64,000 bases of DNA, taken from contig NZ_CP034855.1 in assembly GCF_005082585.1 (NCBI RefSeq), positions 496,001 through 560,000 of the forward strand, written 5' to 3'. A program made the translations under genes and the position numbers. The notes beneath the pieces are model-generated. The model worked only from the letters and a program-made list of their open reading frames with translations, did no database searches and was not told where the DNA came from. Below, one piece after another: positions 44,033-55,253 of the stretch. Position 1 is the stretch's first letter. Every line of letters begins with the position of its first letter. The DNA comes from Buchnera aphidicola (Sitobion avenae) (GTDB lineage Bacteria; Pseudomonadota; Gammaproteobacteria; Enterobacterales; Enterobacteriaceae).

Positions 44033-44506
44033 TTAATGAATGACATCTTCTTTAAAATTGAATAATAAATTTTCAAGTTTACGATATACTGATTCACATC
44101 CAGGCACATTGAATAATACAATTAAAACAATCCATTTTAAATCTTCAAGACTTAATTCATTAATATCTAATTCCATAATCCTTTCAATAATCATTTCTCG
44201 TGTATCTAAAGTTAATATCTCTAATTGTTCTAGAAAAAGTATAAAACCACGACAATCAACGTTTAATTTAAGAGATTCTTCTTGAGTGTAAATTCGAGTG
44301 GAAATCGGTTTTGATAATAAACTAATAGATGAAATAACATTTCTCTTATAACAAGAAAGATTTTTTAACCAACGTAAAGCATTATAAATATCTCGTTTGT
44401 GAAAACCTATATCAGACAAATCATTAGTTAAACTATCGTAATCAATAGAAATTCTTGATTCACTATGTACATAATTTTCAAACAAATATATTAATATATC
44501 AAACAT
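44033..44506 (-). CDS. smg: Smg family protein (DUF494)
   Basis: This 157-residue protein belongs to the Smg/DUF494 family, of unknown biochemical role. The start at 44506 (MFDILIYLFENYVH) matches E. coli Smg; the upstream in-frame GTG is not needed. Other conserved segments are KRDIYNALRWLKNL, RIYTQEE, CRGFILFLEQL and DLKWIVLIVLFNVPG. In E. coli smg sits between smf and yrdD-tsaC-aroE; smf and yrdD are missing here. It is divergent from def. Confidence 0.94.
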   Translation of the reverse strand: MFDILIYLFENYVHSESRISIDYDSLTNDLSDIGFHKRDIYNALRWLKNLSCYKRNVISSISLLSKPISTRIYTQEESLKLNVDCRGFILFLEQLEILTLDTREMIIERIMELDINELSLEDLKWIVLIVLFNVPGCESVYRKLENLLFNFKEDVIH

Positions 44507-44749
44507 TACGTCCTCAATCACATATTAAAAAATTTAAATATTTAGTAATATATTCTACACACAAGTCTATCATGAGCATTGTTAATATATAATATGCAAA
44601 ATATTATAATATAATGTAAATACATTTTTACTGATAAACATAATCGATTTTTTATTAAAAACGTAAAAACATATAATAGTAAACTTTTAATTATAATAAA
44701 AAAGCCTATACTAATATATAAAATTCAACTTTTTAAATCTAAAATATAT

Positions 44750-45265
44750 ATGTCTTTCTTAAAAATACTCTATTATCCCGACTCACGTTTAAGACTCATT
44801 GCCGAACCTGTAAATGAAGTTAATAAAAAAATACAAACAATTGCAAAAAATATGATAGATACAATGTATAAAGAAGAAGGAATTGGTTTAGCAGCAACTC
44901 AGGTAAACATTCAATTGCAAATTATAGTTGTTAATGTGATAAAAGAAAAAAAAAATAATTTAGTACTTATTAACCCTGAAATTATTGAACAATCAGGTAG
45001 TATTAGTATTGAAGAAGGATGTTTATCAATTCCAGAATATCATGCTTCTATACCAAGATCTAATTACATAAAAGTTCAAGCAATAAACTTATATGGAGAA
45101 AAAATAGAAATAGAAGCAAAATCAATAGTATCTATTTGCATACAACATGAAATAGATCATCTGAAAGGCAAATTATTTATTGATTACTTATCTAAATTTA
45201 AACAAGAAAGAATTCAAAAAAAATTTAAAAAATTAAAAAAAAGAAATAAAAAGATTCTTAATTAA
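44750..45265 (+). CDS. def: Peptide deformylase
   Basis: Def removes the formyl group from the N-terminal methionine of new proteins. All three metal-site motifs are present: [18 protein letters not shown] (Cys ligand) and QHEIDHLKG (two His ligands and the catalytic Glu). It has 171 residues and a Lys-rich C terminus. It forms an operon with fmt, 14 bases downstream, which adds the formyl group in the first place. Confidence 0.97.
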   Translation: MSFLKILYYPDSRLRLIAEPVNEVNKKIQTIAKNMIDTMYKEEGIGLAATQVNIQLQIIVVNVIKEKKNNLVLINPEIIEQSGSISIEEGCLSIPEYHASIPRSNYIKVQAINLYGEKIEIEAKSIVSICIQHEIDHLKGKLFIDYLSKFKQERIQKKFKKLKKRNKKILN

Positions 45266-45279
45266 GGAATAAAATACAT

Positions 45280-46224
45280 TTGAAAAAATTAAAAGTTGTT
45301 TTTGCTGGCACAGAATATTTTTCTGCCAAACATTTAAATGCGTTAATCACCTCTACACATAACGTAATTTCGGTTATTACTCAGCCAGACCGTCCTTCTG
45401 GAAGAGGAAAAAAAATTATTTTCTCTCCTGTAAAAATACTATCTAAAAAGCATCAAATTCCCATATTTCAACCTTTAAATTTACATGATAAAGATTTTCA
45501 AAATCAACTATCAAATCTTAATGCAGATATAATGATAGTTGTCTCTTATGGAAAAATAATTCCTAAAGAAATCCTAAATATATTTCCAAAGGGATGTATT
45601 AACGTTCATGCTTCACTTTTACCTAGATGGCGAGGAGCAACTCCAATTCAATCATCAATTTTATATGGTGATACAAAAACAGGTATTAGTATTATTACTA
45701 TGAATGATAAAATTGATTCTGGCAATATAATATATTCAAAAGCATGTAATATAGAAATAAAAGATACTACTAAAAGCTTATCCTTTAAATTAATAACAAT
45801 AGGAATAAACGGATTATTAAAAGTATTAGAAAAAATTATATTAAATACGGTTGTTGAAAAAAAACAAAATGAAAAAAATATAATGACATCAAAAAAGATA
45901 TATAAAAAAGATGGATTATTAAACTGGAATTTAGAAGCTGAAAAATTAGAACGTGCAATACGAGCATTTAATCCATGGCCAATTTGTTTTTTTTTATTAA
46001 AAAACACAACTATAAAAGTATTCCAAGCAACAGTTATTTCTAAAATACAATTAAATTTCTCTATAGGAGAGATTATATGTGCTAATAAAAATGGAATTCA
46101 AATAAATACATCTCATAAAATATTAAATATTGAAAAATTACAATTTCCTGGAAAAAAAATTATGGATGTTCAAGATGTAATAATTTCCAAAAAAAATTTT
46201 TTTAAAATTGGCACAATAATATAA
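45280..46224 (+). CDS. fmt: Methionyl-tRNA formyltransferase
   Basis: Fmt formylates initiator Met-tRNA with 10-formyl-THF made by FolD; its tRNA substrate is also encoded in the window. The N-terminal domain has the 10-formyl-THF loop SLLPRWRGATPIQ and catalytic residues in CINVHAS. PDRPSGRGKK is the loop that contacts the acceptor stem. The C-terminal domain contains RAIRAFNPWPICFF. The homologous N terminus (KKLKVVFAGTEYFSA) requires a TTG start at 45280; no ATG lies near, and AAGGA stands upstream. It has 314 residues. Confidence 0.95.
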   Translation: MKKLKVVFAGTEYFSAKHLNALITSTHNVISVITQPDRPSGRGKKIIFSPVKILSKKHQIPIFQPLNLHDKDFQNQLSNLNADIMIVVSYGKIIPKEILNIFPKGCINVHASLLPRWRGATPIQSSILYGDTKTGISIITMNDKIDSGNIIYSKACNIEIKDTTKSLSFKLITIGINGLLKVLEKIILNTVVEKKQNEKNIMTSKKIYKKDGLLNWNLEAEKLERAIRAFNPWPICFFLLKNTTIKVFQATVISKIQLNFSIGEIICANKNGIQINTSHKILNIEKLQFPGKKIMDVQDVIISKKNFFKIGTII

Positions 46225-46275
46225 CATATGTTTTTTATATCTATTTTTTTAAAATTATTTACATAAGAAAAAATA

Positions 46276-46300
46276 AGCAAACGGTATATTTCCGTTTGCT
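46276..46300. terminator. Bidirectional terminator between fmt and rplQ
   Basis: AGCAAACGG and CCGTTTGCT form a perfect 9-base stem with a 7-base loop, midway between the converging fmt and rplQ genes. On the minus strand it is followed by TATTTTTTCTT, a good T-run, so it mainly ends the ribosomal protein operon. On the plus strand the following TTAAAATTAT is weaker. Confidence 0.85.
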
Positions 46301-46346
46301 TTAAAATTATATTCCATCAATTTTTATAATATTCAAAATATGAATT

Positions 46347-46739
46347 TTATTGTTCTATAATCTCTTCTTTTTTATTTTTTTTAACACGATCAACTAATTC
46401 AATATAAGCCATTGGAGCTTTATCTCCAGATCGAAATCCACATTTTAAAATACGAGTATAACCACCTAATCTATTAAAAAAACAAGGACCTAACTTTTTA
46501 AATAATTTTGCTACTATAGCATTATCACGAATGCGAGAAAATACTAATCGTCTATGTGCAATAGTATCTATTTTAGACAAAGTAATAATAGGCTCAACAA
46601 TACGACGAAGTTCTTTCGCTTTAGCTAAAGTCGTTTTTATAATTTCATGTAAAAGTAACGAACACGCCATATTTTTTAGCATTGCATTGAGATGGGCACT
46701 ATCACGATTTAATTGACGGCCACTTTTTCGATGACGCAT
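46347..46739 (-). CDS. rplQ: 50S ribosomal protein L17
   Basis: L17 is a large-subunit protein near the polypeptide exit. The start at 46739 ([16 protein letters not shown]) matches the family; a longer frame to 46793 overlaps rpoA and is not used. It has 130 residues, with [18 protein letters not shown] and [22 protein letters not shown]. It is the last gene of the alpha operon, followed by a strong terminator. Confidence 0.97.
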   Translation of the reverse strand: MRHRKSGRQLNRDSAHLNAMLKNMACSLLLHEIIKTTLAKAKELRRIVEPIITLSKIDTIAHRRLVFSRIRDNAIVAKLFKKLGPCFFNRLGGYTRILKCGFRSGDKAPMAYIELVDRVKKNKKEEIIEQ

Positions 46740-46785
46740 AAATTTATTCCTTTTATTAAAAAAACAATATAAAATAAAACATAAA

Positions 46786-47775
46786 TTATTCATCTAGAAT
46801 ACTAGATGGCGGCCAATTTTCTAATCTCATACCAAGAGATAAACTACGAGAAGCTAATATATCTTTAATTTCAGTTAAAGACTTTTTACCTAAATTAGGA
46901 GTTTTTAAAAGTTCCACTTCAGTTCTTTGTACTAAATCCCCAATGTAATGAATAGCTTCTGCTTTAAGACAATTAGCAGAACGAACTGTTAGTTCTAAAT
47001 CATCAACTGGACGCAATAAAATAGGTTCGAATTCAGGTTTCTCTTCTTTAAGTTCAGGTTCTTGAACGTCTCTTAAATCAACAAAAGCTTCTAATTGTTC
47101 CGCTAAAATAGTAGCAGCTCGTCGAATAGCTTCTTCGGGATCAATAGTTCCATTTGTTTCCATTTCAATAACTAATTTATCTAAATCAGTCCTTTGTTCT
47201 ACACGTGCTGCTTCTACATTATAAGAAATTCGATCTATTGGGCTATAACAAGCATCCACTAATAAACAACCTATTGGTCGTGAATCTTCTTCTAAATGCA
47301 CCCTCGAAGATGCAGAAACATACCCTCTTCCACGTTGTACTTTTATTCGCATTTTAATAGAGGCGTTATCGTAAGTTAAATGACAAATGACATGCTCTGG
47401 TTTAATAATTTCTACATCACCATCATGTGAAATATCTGCAGCAGTAACAGAACCAATTCCAGATTTATTTAACGTAAGAAAAGCTTCATCTTTGCCATGC
47501 ACTTTGACAGCTAAACCTTTTAAATTCAATAATATTTCTAAAACATCTTCTTGTATGCCTTCCTTATTACTATACTCATGAAGTACTCCATCAATTTCAA
47601 CTTCAGTTACTGCACATCCTGGCATGGAAGATAGAAGAATTCTACGCAGTGCGTTTCCTAGTGTATGACCAAATCCTCTTTCTAATGGTTCTAAAGTTAC
47701 TTTTGTATGAGTAGCACTAATTTGTTCAATATCAACTAAACGGGGTTTTAAAAAATCCATAATAGAATTCTGCAT
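46786..47775 (-). CDS. rpoA: RNA polymerase subunit alpha
   Basis: RpoA dimerises to nucleate RNA polymerase assembly, and its C-terminal domain contacts UP elements and activators. The 329 residues equal E. coli in length and are highly conserved. The N-terminal domain has [18 protein letters not shown]; the C-terminal domain (about 250-329) has [17 protein letters not shown], including the Arg of the 265 determinant, and [14 protein letters not shown]. It lies between rpsD and rplQ as usual. Confidence 0.98.
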   Translation of the reverse strand: MQNSIMDFLKPRLVDIEQISATHTKVTLEPLERGFGHTLGNALRRILLSSMPGCAVTEVEIDGVLHEYSNKEGIQEDVLEILLNLKGLAVKVHGKDEAFLTLNKSGIGSVTAADISHDGDVEIIKPEHVICHLTYDNASIKMRIKVQRGRGYVSASSRVHLEEDSRPIGCLLVDACYSPIDRISYNVEAARVEQRTDLDKLVIEMETNGTIDPEEAIRRAATILAEQLEAFVDLRDVQEPELKEEKPEFEPILLRPVDDLELTVRSANCLKAEAIHYIGDLVQRTEVELLKTPNLGKKSLTEIKDILASRSLSLGMRLENWPPSSILDE

Positions 47776-47803
47776 ATAATCCTCTCTTTAATAGTCAACT
47801 TTA

Positions 47804-48424
47804 TTATTTAGAGTAAAGTTCGACAATCAAATACTCATTGATTTCTGCAGATAAATCAGAACGTTCAGGAAATCTTTTAAAAACACCTTCCATTTTAGCA
47901 GGATTTACATCTAACCAAATCGGTTTTTCTCTTTGCTCAACAAGTTCTAAAGATGCTTTTATTCGTGATTGATTTTTAGATTTATTTCTAATAGAAATAT
48001 GATCATTAGGAGCAACTTGATATGAAGCAATATTAACAACTTTATTATTCACAAGAACAGATTTATGATTAATTAACTGTCTTGATTCAGCACGAGTACA
48101 GCCAAAACCCATGCGATAAGCTACATTATCTAATCTAGATTCTAATAACTGCAATAAATTTACTCCAGTATTGCCTTTTAAACTAGCAGCTAATTTATAA
48201 TATATTTTAAATTGACGTTCTAATACTCCGTATAAACGACGGACTTTTTGTTTTTCACGTAATTGAATAGCATAATCAGACAATCTAGGTTTTCGAATAC
48301 CATGTTGTCCAGGAGGTTGTTCTAATTTACATTTTGATTCTATTGGACGAAGTCCTGATTTAAGAAATAAATCAGTACCTTCACGTCGACTTAATTTTAA
48401 TTTTGGACCTAAATATTTTGCCAT
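47804..48424 (-). CDS. rpsD: 30S ribosomal protein S4
   Basis: S4 is a primary 16S-binding protein and, in E. coli, the translational repressor of the alpha operon. With the start at 48424 ([18 protein letters not shown]) it has 206 residues, as in E. coli. The S4 RNA-binding domain [20 protein letters not shown] and [15 protein letters not shown] are intact. Whether S4 autoregulation is retained cannot be judged; no alpha-operon pseudoknot was identified upstream of rpsM. Confidence 0.97.
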   Translation of the reverse strand: MAKYLGPKLKLSRREGTDLFLKSGLRPIESKCKLEQPPGQHGIRKPRLSDYAIQLREKQKVRRLYGVLERQFKIYYKLAASLKGNTGVNLLQLLESRLDNVAYRMGFGCTRAESRQLINHKSVLVNNKVVNIASYQVAPNDHISIRNKSKNQSRIKASLELVEQREKPIWLDVNPAKMEGVFKRFPERSDLSAEINEYLIVELYSK

Positions 48425-48449
48425 TTCATTCTCCAAAAATTCCTAAAAA

Positions 48450-48857
<408 letters not shown>

Positions 48858-48862
48858 CTAAA

Positions 48863-49219
48863 TTATTTTTTTATTGGTTTTCGAGGACCTTTACAAGTTC
48901 TAGCATTAGTTTTAGTTCTTTGTCCATGTACCGGGAGACTTCTACGATGACGTAAACCACGATAACAACTTAAATCAATTAAACGTTTAATATTCAAGGT
49001 TCTTTCTCTTCTTAAATCACCTTCAATAACATATTTTGCCACATGCGTTCTTAAAAGATCAATTTGTTCTTCATTTAAATCTACAATTTTAGAATATTCA
49101 GAAATATTTGTAATAGCACAAATTAATTTAGAACGTCTTTTTCCAATGCCATATATTGCAGTTAATGCAATTAAAGTATGTTTGTTTTCAGGAATATTAA
49201 TACCTGCGATACGTGCCAT
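48863..49219 (-). CDS. rpsM: 30S ribosomal protein S13
   Basis: S13 sits in the 30S head and contacts the 50S subunit and tRNA. It has 118 residues, with [20 protein letters not shown] at the N terminus, the helix-two-turn-helix region [13 protein letters not shown], and the basic tail [20 protein letters not shown]. It is the first gene of the alpha operon proper, after rpmJ. Confidence 0.97.
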   Translation of the reverse strand: MARIAGINIPENKHTLIALTAIYGIGKRRSKLICAITNISEYSKIVDLNEEQIDLLRTHVAKYVIEGDLRRERTLNIKRLIDLSCYRGLRHRRSLPVHGQRTKTNARTCKGPRKPIKK

Positions 49220-49309
49220 ATTATAAAACCTTATAAATGTGTTTTAAATCAATTCCTAATACTAAAGGAAATCATTACCATTTAAAAATATATTAATTTA
49301 TAAAAATCA

Positions 49310-49426
49310 TTAACCCTGACGCTGTTTATGTTTTGGATCATTTCTACAAATGACTCGTACAACATTATTTCTTCTTATTATTTTACAATTTCGACAAAGC
49401 ATTTTTACGGAGGCTTGTACCTTCAT
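49310..49426 (-). CDS. rpmJ: 50S ribosomal protein L36
   Basis: This 38-residue gene is L36, the smallest ribosomal protein. The minus-strand frame reads [17 protein letters not shown], then [18 protein letters not shown] and RQG. The zinc ribbon pattern Cys-x2-Cys...Cys...His is kept. It lies between secY and rpsM, its usual place. A GGA-rich sequence is seen just upstream of the ATG at 49426. Confidence 0.96.
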   Translation of the reverse strand: MKVQASVKMLCRNCKIIRRNNVVRVICRNDPKHKQRQG

Positions 49427-49459
49427 TATCATTTCCTTAATTACATAAATATAAAACTT

Positions 49460-50773
49460 TTAATGTAAATTAGCTTTTTTTAACATAGACTCATATTGAC
49501 TAGACATTGCCAATGTTTGAATTTGAGCTATAAAATCTATAATAACAACAACAACAATTAATAACGAGGTTCCACCAAAATAAAAGGGTACATTCATAGC
49601 GTTACGCATAAATTCTGGAATTAAACAAATAAAAGTAATATATAAAGAACCAACTAATGTCAGTCTTAACATAATTTTATTAATATATTTTGCTGTTTTT
49701 TCACCAGGTCTAATACCGGCAATAAATGCCCCTGATTTTTTTAAATTATCTGCTGTTTCACGAGGATTGAATACTAATCCCGTATAAAAAAAACAAAAAA
49801 ATACTATTGCAGATACATATAAAATTAAATATAAAGGTTGATTGGGTTGCAAATAAAATGAGATATTTTTTAACCATGAATTATTCAGTTGAAACCAAGA
49901 TATAATAGTTGCAGGAAATAGCACAACACTAGAAGCAAAAATCGCAGGTATAACACCAGACATATTAATTTTTAAAGGTAAATGAGTACTTTGAGCAGAA
50001 TAAATACGACGACCTTGTTGACGTTGTGCATAATGCACAATAATTTTTCTTTGTCCTCTTTCAATAAAAACAACAAGAAAAATAACTAAAAAAATTAACA
50101 GCAAAACACATAAAAATAATAAAAAAGACAAATCTCCTTGTCTTGTTTTAGTAATAGTATTTCCAATAGCTGATGGCAAACCTGCTATTATTCCTATAAA
50201 AATAATAATTGAAATTCCATTGCCAATACCATGCTCTGTAATTAATTCTCCCAACCACATTAAAAACATAGTACCAGTGACTAAACTTATAACAGCAGTC
50301 AAATAAAAATAAAAATCAGCATTTATTATAATTGCACGCATTCCTGGTATATTAGGAAGAGTAGTGGCAATTCCAATAGACTGTACAAGAGCTAATATTA
50401 AAGTAGCATATCTAGTATACTGATTAATTTTATGCTGACCAGATCCTCCTTCTTTTTTTATTTCTGATAAAGTCGGGCATATTAAAGTTAACAATTGAAC
50501 AACAATAGAAGCTGATATATAAGGCATAATTCCTAAAGAAAAAATTGACGCTCGACTTAAAGCTCCACCAGAAAACATATTAAAAATATCAACAACAGTA
50601 CCTTTTTGTTCATTTAATGTTTTAGATACAATCGTAGTATCAATTCCAGGAATTGGAATGAAAGAACCAATACGAAAAATGATAATAGCTACTATTACAA
50701 AAATAATTCTCTGTTTTAGCTCATTCGTATGCTTTTTAGTCTTTTTAAAATTCAATCCTAATTGTTTAACCAT
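49460..50773 (-). CDS. secY: Protein translocase subunit SecY
   Basis: SecY is the channel of the SecYEG translocon in the inner membrane. It has 437 residues and ten membrane segments. Landmarks are [12 protein letters not shown] near residue 40, [26 protein letters not shown] (written here in part), [13 protein letters not shown] and [17 protein letters not shown] in the cytoplasmic loops that bind SecA and ribosomes. It follows rplO in the spc operon. It works with the 4.5S RNA-based SRP system also encoded here. Confidence 0.97.
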   Translation of the reverse strand: MVKQLGLNFKKTKKHTNELKQRIIFVIVAIIIFRIGSFIPIPGIDTTIVSKTLNEQKGTVVDIFNMFSGGALSRASIFSLGIMPYISASIVVQLLTLICPTLSEIKKEGGSGQHKINQYTRYATLILALVQSIGIATTLPNIPGMRAIIINADFYFYLTAVISLVTGTMFLMWLGELITEHGIGNGISIIIFIGIIAGLPSAIGNTITKTRQGDLSFLLFLCVLLLIFLVIFLVVFIERGQRKIIVHYAQRQQGRRIYSAQSTHLPLKINMSGVIPAIFASSVVLFPATIISWFQLNNSWLKNISFYLQPNQPLYLILYVSAIVFFCFFYTGLVFNPRETADNLKKSGAFIAGIRPGEKTAKYINKIMLRLTLVGSLYITFICLIPEFMRNAMNVPFYFGGTSLLIVVVVIIDFIAQIQTLAMSSQYESMLKKANLH

Positions 50774-50783
50774 TATTTACCGC

Positions 50784-51218
50784 TTATCCTTCAACTTTAC
50801 CACCAGAATGTTCAATTTCAGAACGAGCCCCTTTAGTAACACGTAAACCTCGTATTATTAACGAAACCTTTAATTTTCCTGAAAGAATTATTTTGGCATA
50901 TTTAATATTTTTTTTAATAATATTTTCTTTTTTTAATATATTAAGATCAATAACATTTGTAGATAAATTAGATAAATCTGATAAACGTACTTCTTCAGTA
51001 ATATTTTTTTTCCTAGAATTAAAGCCAAACTTAGGAAGTCTTCTATATAAAGGCATTTGACCTCCTTCAAAACCACGACGAATACTACTTCCTGATCTAG
51101 ATTTTTGACCTTTATGACCACGACCTGAAGTTTTTCCAAACCCTGAACCGATACCACGACCTAATCTTTTTCGATTTTGACGTGCTCCATATGCTGGAGA
51201 GAGAGTATTTAAATGCAT
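50784..51218 (-). CDS. rplO: 50S ribosomal protein L15
   Basis: L15 binds 23S late in 50S assembly. The 144 residues open with [20 protein letters not shown], followed by the Gly/Arg-rich [18 protein letters not shown] region and [15 protein letters not shown], as in E. coli. The C-terminal half is more diverged and Lys/Ile-rich. Position between rpmD and secY is standard. Confidence 0.97.
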   Translation of the reverse strand: MHLNTLSPAYGARQNRKRLGRGIGSGFGKTSGRGHKGQKSRSGSSIRRGFEGGQMPLYRRLPKFGFNSRKKNITEEVRLSDLSNLSTNVIDLNILKKENIIKKNIKYAKIILSGKLKVSLIIRGLRVTKGARSEIEHSGGKVEG

Positions 51219-51222
51219 ACTG

Positions 51223-51405
51223 CTATTTCTCCTTTTGTATTTTCAAAATATAAGAAATTTTTTTGATCATCCCTTGAATAGATGGAGTATCTTGACGTAT
51301 TACTGTATGTCCAATATGACGCAATCCAAGTCCGATTAGAGTTTTTTTATGCTTAGGTAATCGTCCTATAGCACTTTTTATTTGAGTAATTTTGATATTT
51401 TTCAT
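51223..51405 (-). CDS. rpmD: 50S ribosomal protein L30
   Basis: L30 is a small 50S protein. The 60 residues carry the signature [20 protein letters not shown] followed by [19 protein letters not shown]. It is 4 bases from rplO and 10 bases from rpsE. Confidence 0.96.
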   Translation of the reverse strand: MKNIKITQIKSAIGRLPKHKKTLIGLGLRHIGHTVIRQDTPSIQGMIKKISYILKIQKEK

Positions 51406-51415
51406 TAAAAATAAT

Positions 51416-51919
51416 TTATCCTAATATATCTTCGATGCGTTTGTTTCTTTTAGCGGCTATCATTTCCGGGGATTTCATGTTAATTAAACCATTCATGGTA
51501 GCTCTTACTACATTAATTGGATTTGTAGAACCATAAGTTTTAGCTAATACGTTATGTATTCCAGCTACTTCTAAAACTGCGCGCATAGCTCCACCTGCAA
51601 TTATTCCAGTTCCATCAGAAGCTGGTTTCATAAAAACATTAGATCCGGTATGAGAGCCTTTTAAGGCGTATTGTAAAGTTTTATTAACTAAAGGTATAGT
51701 AATCATATTACGTCTAGCTCTTTCCATAGCTTTTTGAATAGCAGCAGGAACTTCACGTGCTTTCCCATAACCAAAACCAACTCGTCCATCTCCATTACCT
51801 ACTACAGTTAATGCTGTAAATGAAAATATACGACCACCTTTAACAGTTTTCGAAACACGATTTACTGTAATTAATTTTTCTTGTAAATCACTATTATTTT
51901 TTTTTTCAATATTAGCCAT
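51416..51919 (-). CDS. rpsE: 30S ribosomal protein S5
   Basis: S5 lies at the mRNA entry and affects decoding accuracy and the helicase activity of the ribosome. The 167 residues match E. coli length. The S5 signature [20 protein letters not shown] and [20 protein letters not shown] are conserved, as are [19 protein letters not shown] and the C-terminal [13 protein letters not shown]. It follows rplR. Confidence 0.97.
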   Translation of the reverse strand: MANIEKKNNSDLQEKLITVNRVSKTVKGGRIFSFTALTVVGNGDGRVGFGYGKAREVPAAIQKAMERARRNMITIPLVNKTLQYALKGSHTGSNVFMKPASDGTGIIAGGAMRAVLEVAGIHNVLAKTYGSTNPINVVRATMNGLINMKSPEMIAAKRNKRIEDILG

Positions 51920-51934
51920 TCTATAATTTTCACC

Positions 51935-52303
51935 TTAAAACTTTAGTCCAACTTCACGTGCAGATTCAGCTAAAACTTGCACACGACCATGATATTTAAA
52001 ACCAGATCGGTCAAAAGAAACATGATAAATTCCTTTCGATAAAGCGCGTTCTGCAATAATTTTACCTACTTGTGCTGCAGCTTCTTTATTTCCCGTATAC
52101 TTTAAACTGCAATTTATCTGTTTTTCTAATGTTGAAGCAAATACTAATACTTTAGATTCTTCAGAAGAAATTATTTGCGCATACATATGACGTGAAGTTC
52201 GATGTACAACTAGTCGAATAGCGCCTAATTCTTTAATTTTGCGACGTGTTTTTATAGAACGGCGTAAACGAGAAATTGTTTTATTTTTACTTGAAAAAAT
52301 CAT
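51935..52303 (-). CDS. rplR: 50S ribosomal protein L18
   Basis: L18 binds 5S rRNA together with L5 and connects it to 23S. It has 122 residues, about five more than E. coli because of the N terminus ([15 protein letters not shown]). Family signatures are [19 protein letters not shown] and [20 protein letters not shown]. The start ATG lies 1 base after the rplF stop. Confidence 0.96.
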   Translation of the reverse strand: MIFSSKNKTISRLRRSIKTRRKIKELGAIRLVVHRTSRHMYAQIISSEESKVLVFASTLEKQINCSLKYTGNKEAAAQVGKIIAERALSKGIYHVSFDRSGFKYHGRVQVLAESAREVGLKF

Positions 52304-52304
52304 T

Positions 52305-52841
52305 TTATTTCTTTTTAGCCTCTTTCATACGTACAACTTCATCTGAATATCGCACACCTTTTCCCTTATAAGGTTCTGGTACACGGTAAGAACGCAAATT
52401 AGCTGCAATTTGTCCAACTAGTTGTTTGTCTATTCCTCGAATAATAATCTCTGTTGGAGATGGATTTTCTACAAAAATACCTTTAGGTAAAGAATATGTA
52501 ATCATATGCGAATAACCTAGTGACATATTGATTATGTCACCTTCTGTTATCGAAACGCGATAACCAACTCCAGATAATTGTAATTTTTTACTAAATTGTT
52601 TAGAAACACCAATAATCATGGAATTTACGAGAGCTCTTGAAGTTCCTGCTTGAGCCCAACCATCAGCAAAACCCACACGTGGTGAAAAAACTATTTTATC
52701 ATCTAATTGTTCAATTTTAACTGATTGATGAATAGTACGTGAAAGATGACCATATTTCCCTTTAATTAATATATCTTGTAAATCTAATTGAATATTGATG
52801 TCAGAAGGAATAACAATTGGACACTTGGCAACACGAGACAT
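52305..52841 (-). CDS. rplF: 50S ribosomal protein L6
   Basis: L6 lies near the factor-binding site of the 50S subunit. The 178 residues have the usual duplicated fold, with [12 protein letters not shown] near the N terminus, [18 protein letters not shown] and the C-terminal [19 protein letters not shown] signature. It is followed after one base by rplR. Confidence 0.97.
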   Translation of the reverse strand: MSRVAKCPIVIPSDINIQLDLQDILIKGKYGHLSRTIHQSVKIEQLDDKIVFSPRVGFADGWAQAGTSRALVNSMIIGVSKQFSKKLQLSGVGYRVSITEGDIINMSLGYSHMITYSLPKGIFVENPSPTEIIIRGIDKQLVGQIAANLRSYRVPEPYKGKGVRYSDEVVRMKEAKKK

Positions 52842-52853
52842 TCTCTTCCTCCA

Positions 52854-53246
52854 TTAAGCTACATAACAAATAACTTCACCGCCAAGACCTATTTGACGAG
52901 CCATACGGTCTGTCATAACGCCTTGAGAAGTGGAAATAACTGCTATTCCTAAACCAGACATAACTTCAGGCAAGTTATTCTTATTTTTATATATACGCAA
53001 ACTTGGACGACTGATACGTTGAATCATTTCTATTACTGATTTTCCCTGAAAATATTTTAAAACGACTTCTAATTCTAATTTAACATTTCCTGTAATTTTA
53101 TATTCTTTGATATAACCTTCTTTTTTCAATAATTCAACAATTGATTTTTTTAATCTAGACAAAGGCATTTTAACAGAATATTTATTAGCTGATTGGCCAT
53201 TTCTAATACGAGTTAACATATCCGCTACTGGGTCTTGCATACTCAT
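52854..53246 (-). CDS. rpsH: 30S ribosomal protein S8
   Basis: S8 binds the central domain of 16S; in E. coli it also represses the spc operon by binding mRNA near the rplE start. The 130 residues begin [18 protein letters not shown] and end with [19 protein letters not shown] plus [14 protein letters not shown], as in enterobacteria. Whether the spc mRNA target survives was not determined. Confidence 0.97.
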   Translation of the reverse strand: MSMQDPVADMLTRIRNGQSANKYSVKMPLSRLKKSIVELLKKEGYIKEYKITGNVKLELEVVLKYFQGKSVIEMIQRISRPSLRIYKNKNNLPEVMSGLGIAVISTSQGVMTDRMARQIGLGGEVICYVA

Positions 53247-53277
53247 TTTTACACTCCAAAATCTAAAAGAACATATT

Positions 53278-53583
53278 TTACCAACTTGCTTTTCTTAAAC
53301 CAGGTATTTCACCTTTCATGGCTGCTTCTCGAACTTTAATACGACTTAATCCAAATTTTCGCAAGAAAGCATGTGGACGACCAGTTTGACGACATCTATT
53401 TCGCTGACGTGATGGGCTGGAATCACGTGGAAAAGTTTGTAATTTAAGAACTGCATTCCAACGTTCTTCTTCTGAAAAATTCATATTAGAGATAATGTTT
53501 TTTAATTCATTACGTTGTGCATAGAATTTATTAGCTAATTTCACACGTTTAACTTCACGTGCTTTCATTGATTGTTTAGCCAT
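53278..53583 (-). CDS. rpsN: 30S ribosomal protein S14
   Basis: S14 is a head protein of the 30S subunit. The 101-residue length and lack of a Cys-x2-Cys pair mark it as the long, zinc-free type, as in E. coli. Conserved parts are [20 protein letters not shown] and [20 protein letters not shown]. It lies between rplE and rpsH. Confidence 0.97.
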   Translation of the reverse strand: MAKQSMKAREVKRVKLANKFYAQRNELKNIISNMNFSEEERWNAVLKLQTFPRDSSPSRQRNRCRQTGRPHAFLRKFGLSRIKVREAAMKGEIPGLRKASW

Positions 53584-53602
53584 CGAGTACCAACCTTCTT
53601 AT

Positions 53603-54142
53603 TTACTTGCGAAAAGGAAAATTAAAAGCAGATAATAATAAACAAGCTTCATGATCAGATTTAGCAGTAGTAGTTATTGTTACGTCTAATCCACGAACTC
53701 GATCAATTTTATCATAATCGATTTCAGGAAAAATAATCTGTTCACGTATTCCTAAACTATAATTTCCTTGACCATCAAAAGAATTTCTTGATAATCCACG
53801 AAAATCACGAATACGCGGAACAGCAATAATAATTAAACGTTCAAAAAAATCCCATTTCTTCTGACCGCGTAATGTAACTTTACATCCTATAGGATAACCT
53901 TGACGAATTTTAAAACCCGCAACAGATCTACGAGCTTTAGTGATTAATGGTTTTTGTCCAGATATAGCTATTAAATCTAAAACAGCATTATCTAATATTT
54001 TCTTATCAGAAGCAGCGGCACCAACGCCCATATTTAAGGTTATTTTATCAATCTTAGGAACTTGCATGACAGAACTATAATTTAGTTTAAGCATAAGCTG
54101 TTTGATGACTGTTGACTTATAATAATGATGTAATGTTGCCAT
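53603..54142 (-). CDS. rplE: 50S ribosomal protein L5
   Basis: L5 binds 5S rRNA and contacts P-site tRNA. With the start at 54142 ([16 protein letters not shown]) it has 179 residues, as in E. coli; one extra in-frame ATG lies just upstream. Conserved segments are [27 protein letters not shown]-like [20 protein letters not shown], and [20 protein letters not shown]. Confidence 0.96.
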   Translation of the reverse strand: MATLHHYYKSTVIKQLMLKLNYSSVMQVPKIDKITLNMGVGAAASDKKILDNAVLDLIAISGQKPLITKARRSVAGFKIRQGYPIGCKVTLRGQKKWDFFERLIIIAVPRIRDFRGLSRNSFDGQGNYSLGIREQIIFPEIDYDKIDRVRGLDVTITTTAKSDHEACLLLSAFNFPFRK

Positions 54143-54156
54143 CATATGACTCCAAG

Positions 54157-54471
54157 CTATTGAATAGTTTTTCTATTAGATTTAAAAAATCGAACTTTTT
54201 TACCTTCTTCAAATCTAAATCCAACACGATCTGATTTTTTAGATTCGGGATTAAAAATAGCAATATTTGATATATGAATAGGTGCTTCTTTTTCTAAAAT
54301 ACCACCACTTTTATTTTGAGATGGAACGGGTTTTTGATGTTTTTTAATTAAATTTAAACCATTAATAATTACTTTATGCAAAGATAAAACATTTTTAATG
54401 ACACCTGTTTTTCCTTTGTCTTTTCCCGTTAATATAATAACTTTATCATTACGGCGTAACTTTAATGCCAT
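54157..54471 (-). CDS. rplX: 50S ribosomal protein L24
   Basis: L24 starts 50S assembly by binding the 5' end of 23S and lies near the exit tunnel. The KOW motif [20 protein letters not shown] is at the N terminus of the 104 residues. [13 protein letters not shown] and [20 protein letters not shown] follow. It lies between rplN and rplE. Confidence 0.97.
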   Translation of the reverse strand: MALKLRRNDKVIILTGKDKGKTGVIKNVLSLHKVIINGLNLIKKHQKPVPSQNKSGGILEKEAPIHISNIAIFNPESKKSDRVGFRFEEGKKVRFFKSNRKTIQ

Positions 54472-54496
54472 GTTTTATTCCTTCAGAATTTTATCA

Positions 54497-54865
54497 TTAA
54501 AGAACTTCAGGAGCTAATGAAATAATTTTCATAAATTTTTCTGTTCTCAATTCACGAGTGACAGGTCCAAAAATACGAGTGCCAACAGGTTGTTCATTAT
54601 TATTTAGCACAACACAAGCATTCGTATCAAAACGAATAATAGAACCGTCAGAACGCCTTACTCCTTTTTTAGTTCTTACTACTACAGCCTTAAGAACCTC
54701 TCCTTTTTTTACTTTTCCTCGAGGTATTGCTTCTTTAATAGTAATTTTAATTACGTCACCGATACGTGCATAACGACGACGTGAACCACCTAAAACTTTA
54801 ATACACATAGCAGATCTTGCACCAGAGTTATCAGCTACATGCAGAATAGTTTGTTCTTGAATCAT
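54497..54865 (-). CDS. rplN: 50S ribosomal protein L14
   Basis: L14 forms an inter-subunit bridge. With the ATG at 54865 ([16 protein letters not shown]) it has 122 residues; an upstream in-frame TTG is not needed. The signature [34 protein letters not shown] and [20 protein letters not shown] are conserved. It is the first gene of the spc operon, and a 136-base gap with a hairpin separates it from rpsQ. Confidence 0.97.
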   Translation of the reverse strand: MIQEQTILHVADNSGARSAMCIKVLGGSRRRYARIGDVIKITIKEAIPRGKVKKGEVLKAVVVRTKKGVRRSDGSIIRFDTNACVVLNNNEQPVGTRIFGPVTRELRTEKFMKIISLAPEVL

Positions 54866-54958
54866 ATTTTTCAAACTCCATTTATTTTAATTCAAATTAA
54901 AATAAAATTAGTAATTAAAAATAATTTCATTGTAACACCACTTAAATTCTATTAATAG

Positions 54959-54993
54959 AAAACATGAGCAGACCTGAGTTTGTTCATGTTTTT
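54959..54993 (-). terminator. Hairpin between the S10 and spc operons (possible terminator or attenuator)
   Basis: AAAACATGA and TCATGTTTT are perfect inverted repeats, and the inner bases extend the stem (with G-T pairs as plus-strand RNA, with two mismatches as minus-strand RNA). It lies 9 bases after the rpsQ stop, within the only sizeable gap of the ribosomal cluster. On the transcribed minus strand TTTTCTATT follows. About 25 bases further on, TACAAT (54934-54929) could be the -10 of an spc promoter, with a poor -35. Confidence 0.55.
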
Positions 54994-55001
54994 AAGTGTT
55001 C

Positions 55002-55253
55002 TTAAAAAACTGTTTTTTCAATAATACGAACTAAAACCCATGATTTTGTTTTAGAAATTGGGCGAGATTCTCGAATTTCTATTAAATCACCTATAGTACA
55101 TTCGTTTTTTTCATCATGAATATGGAGTTTAGTAGTACGTTTGATAAATTTTCCATAAAGAACATGTTTTACAAAACGTTCAATGGCTACAACAGCAGAT
55201 TTTTGCATCTTATTGCTGATAACACGACCTTGTAAAGTTCGAATTTTTTCCAT
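55002..55253 (-). CDS. rpsQ: 30S ribosomal protein S17
   Basis: S17 is a primary 16S-binding OB-fold protein. The 83 residues begin [20 protein letters not shown] and continue [20 protein letters not shown], ending with [17 protein letters not shown] as in E. coli. It is the last gene of the S10 operon; its start overlaps the rpmC stop by one base. Confidence 0.97.
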   Translation of the reverse strand: MEKIRTLQGRVISNKMQKSAVVAIERFVKHVLYGKFIKRTTKLHIHDEKNECTIGDLIEIRESRPISKTKSWVLVRIIEKTVF

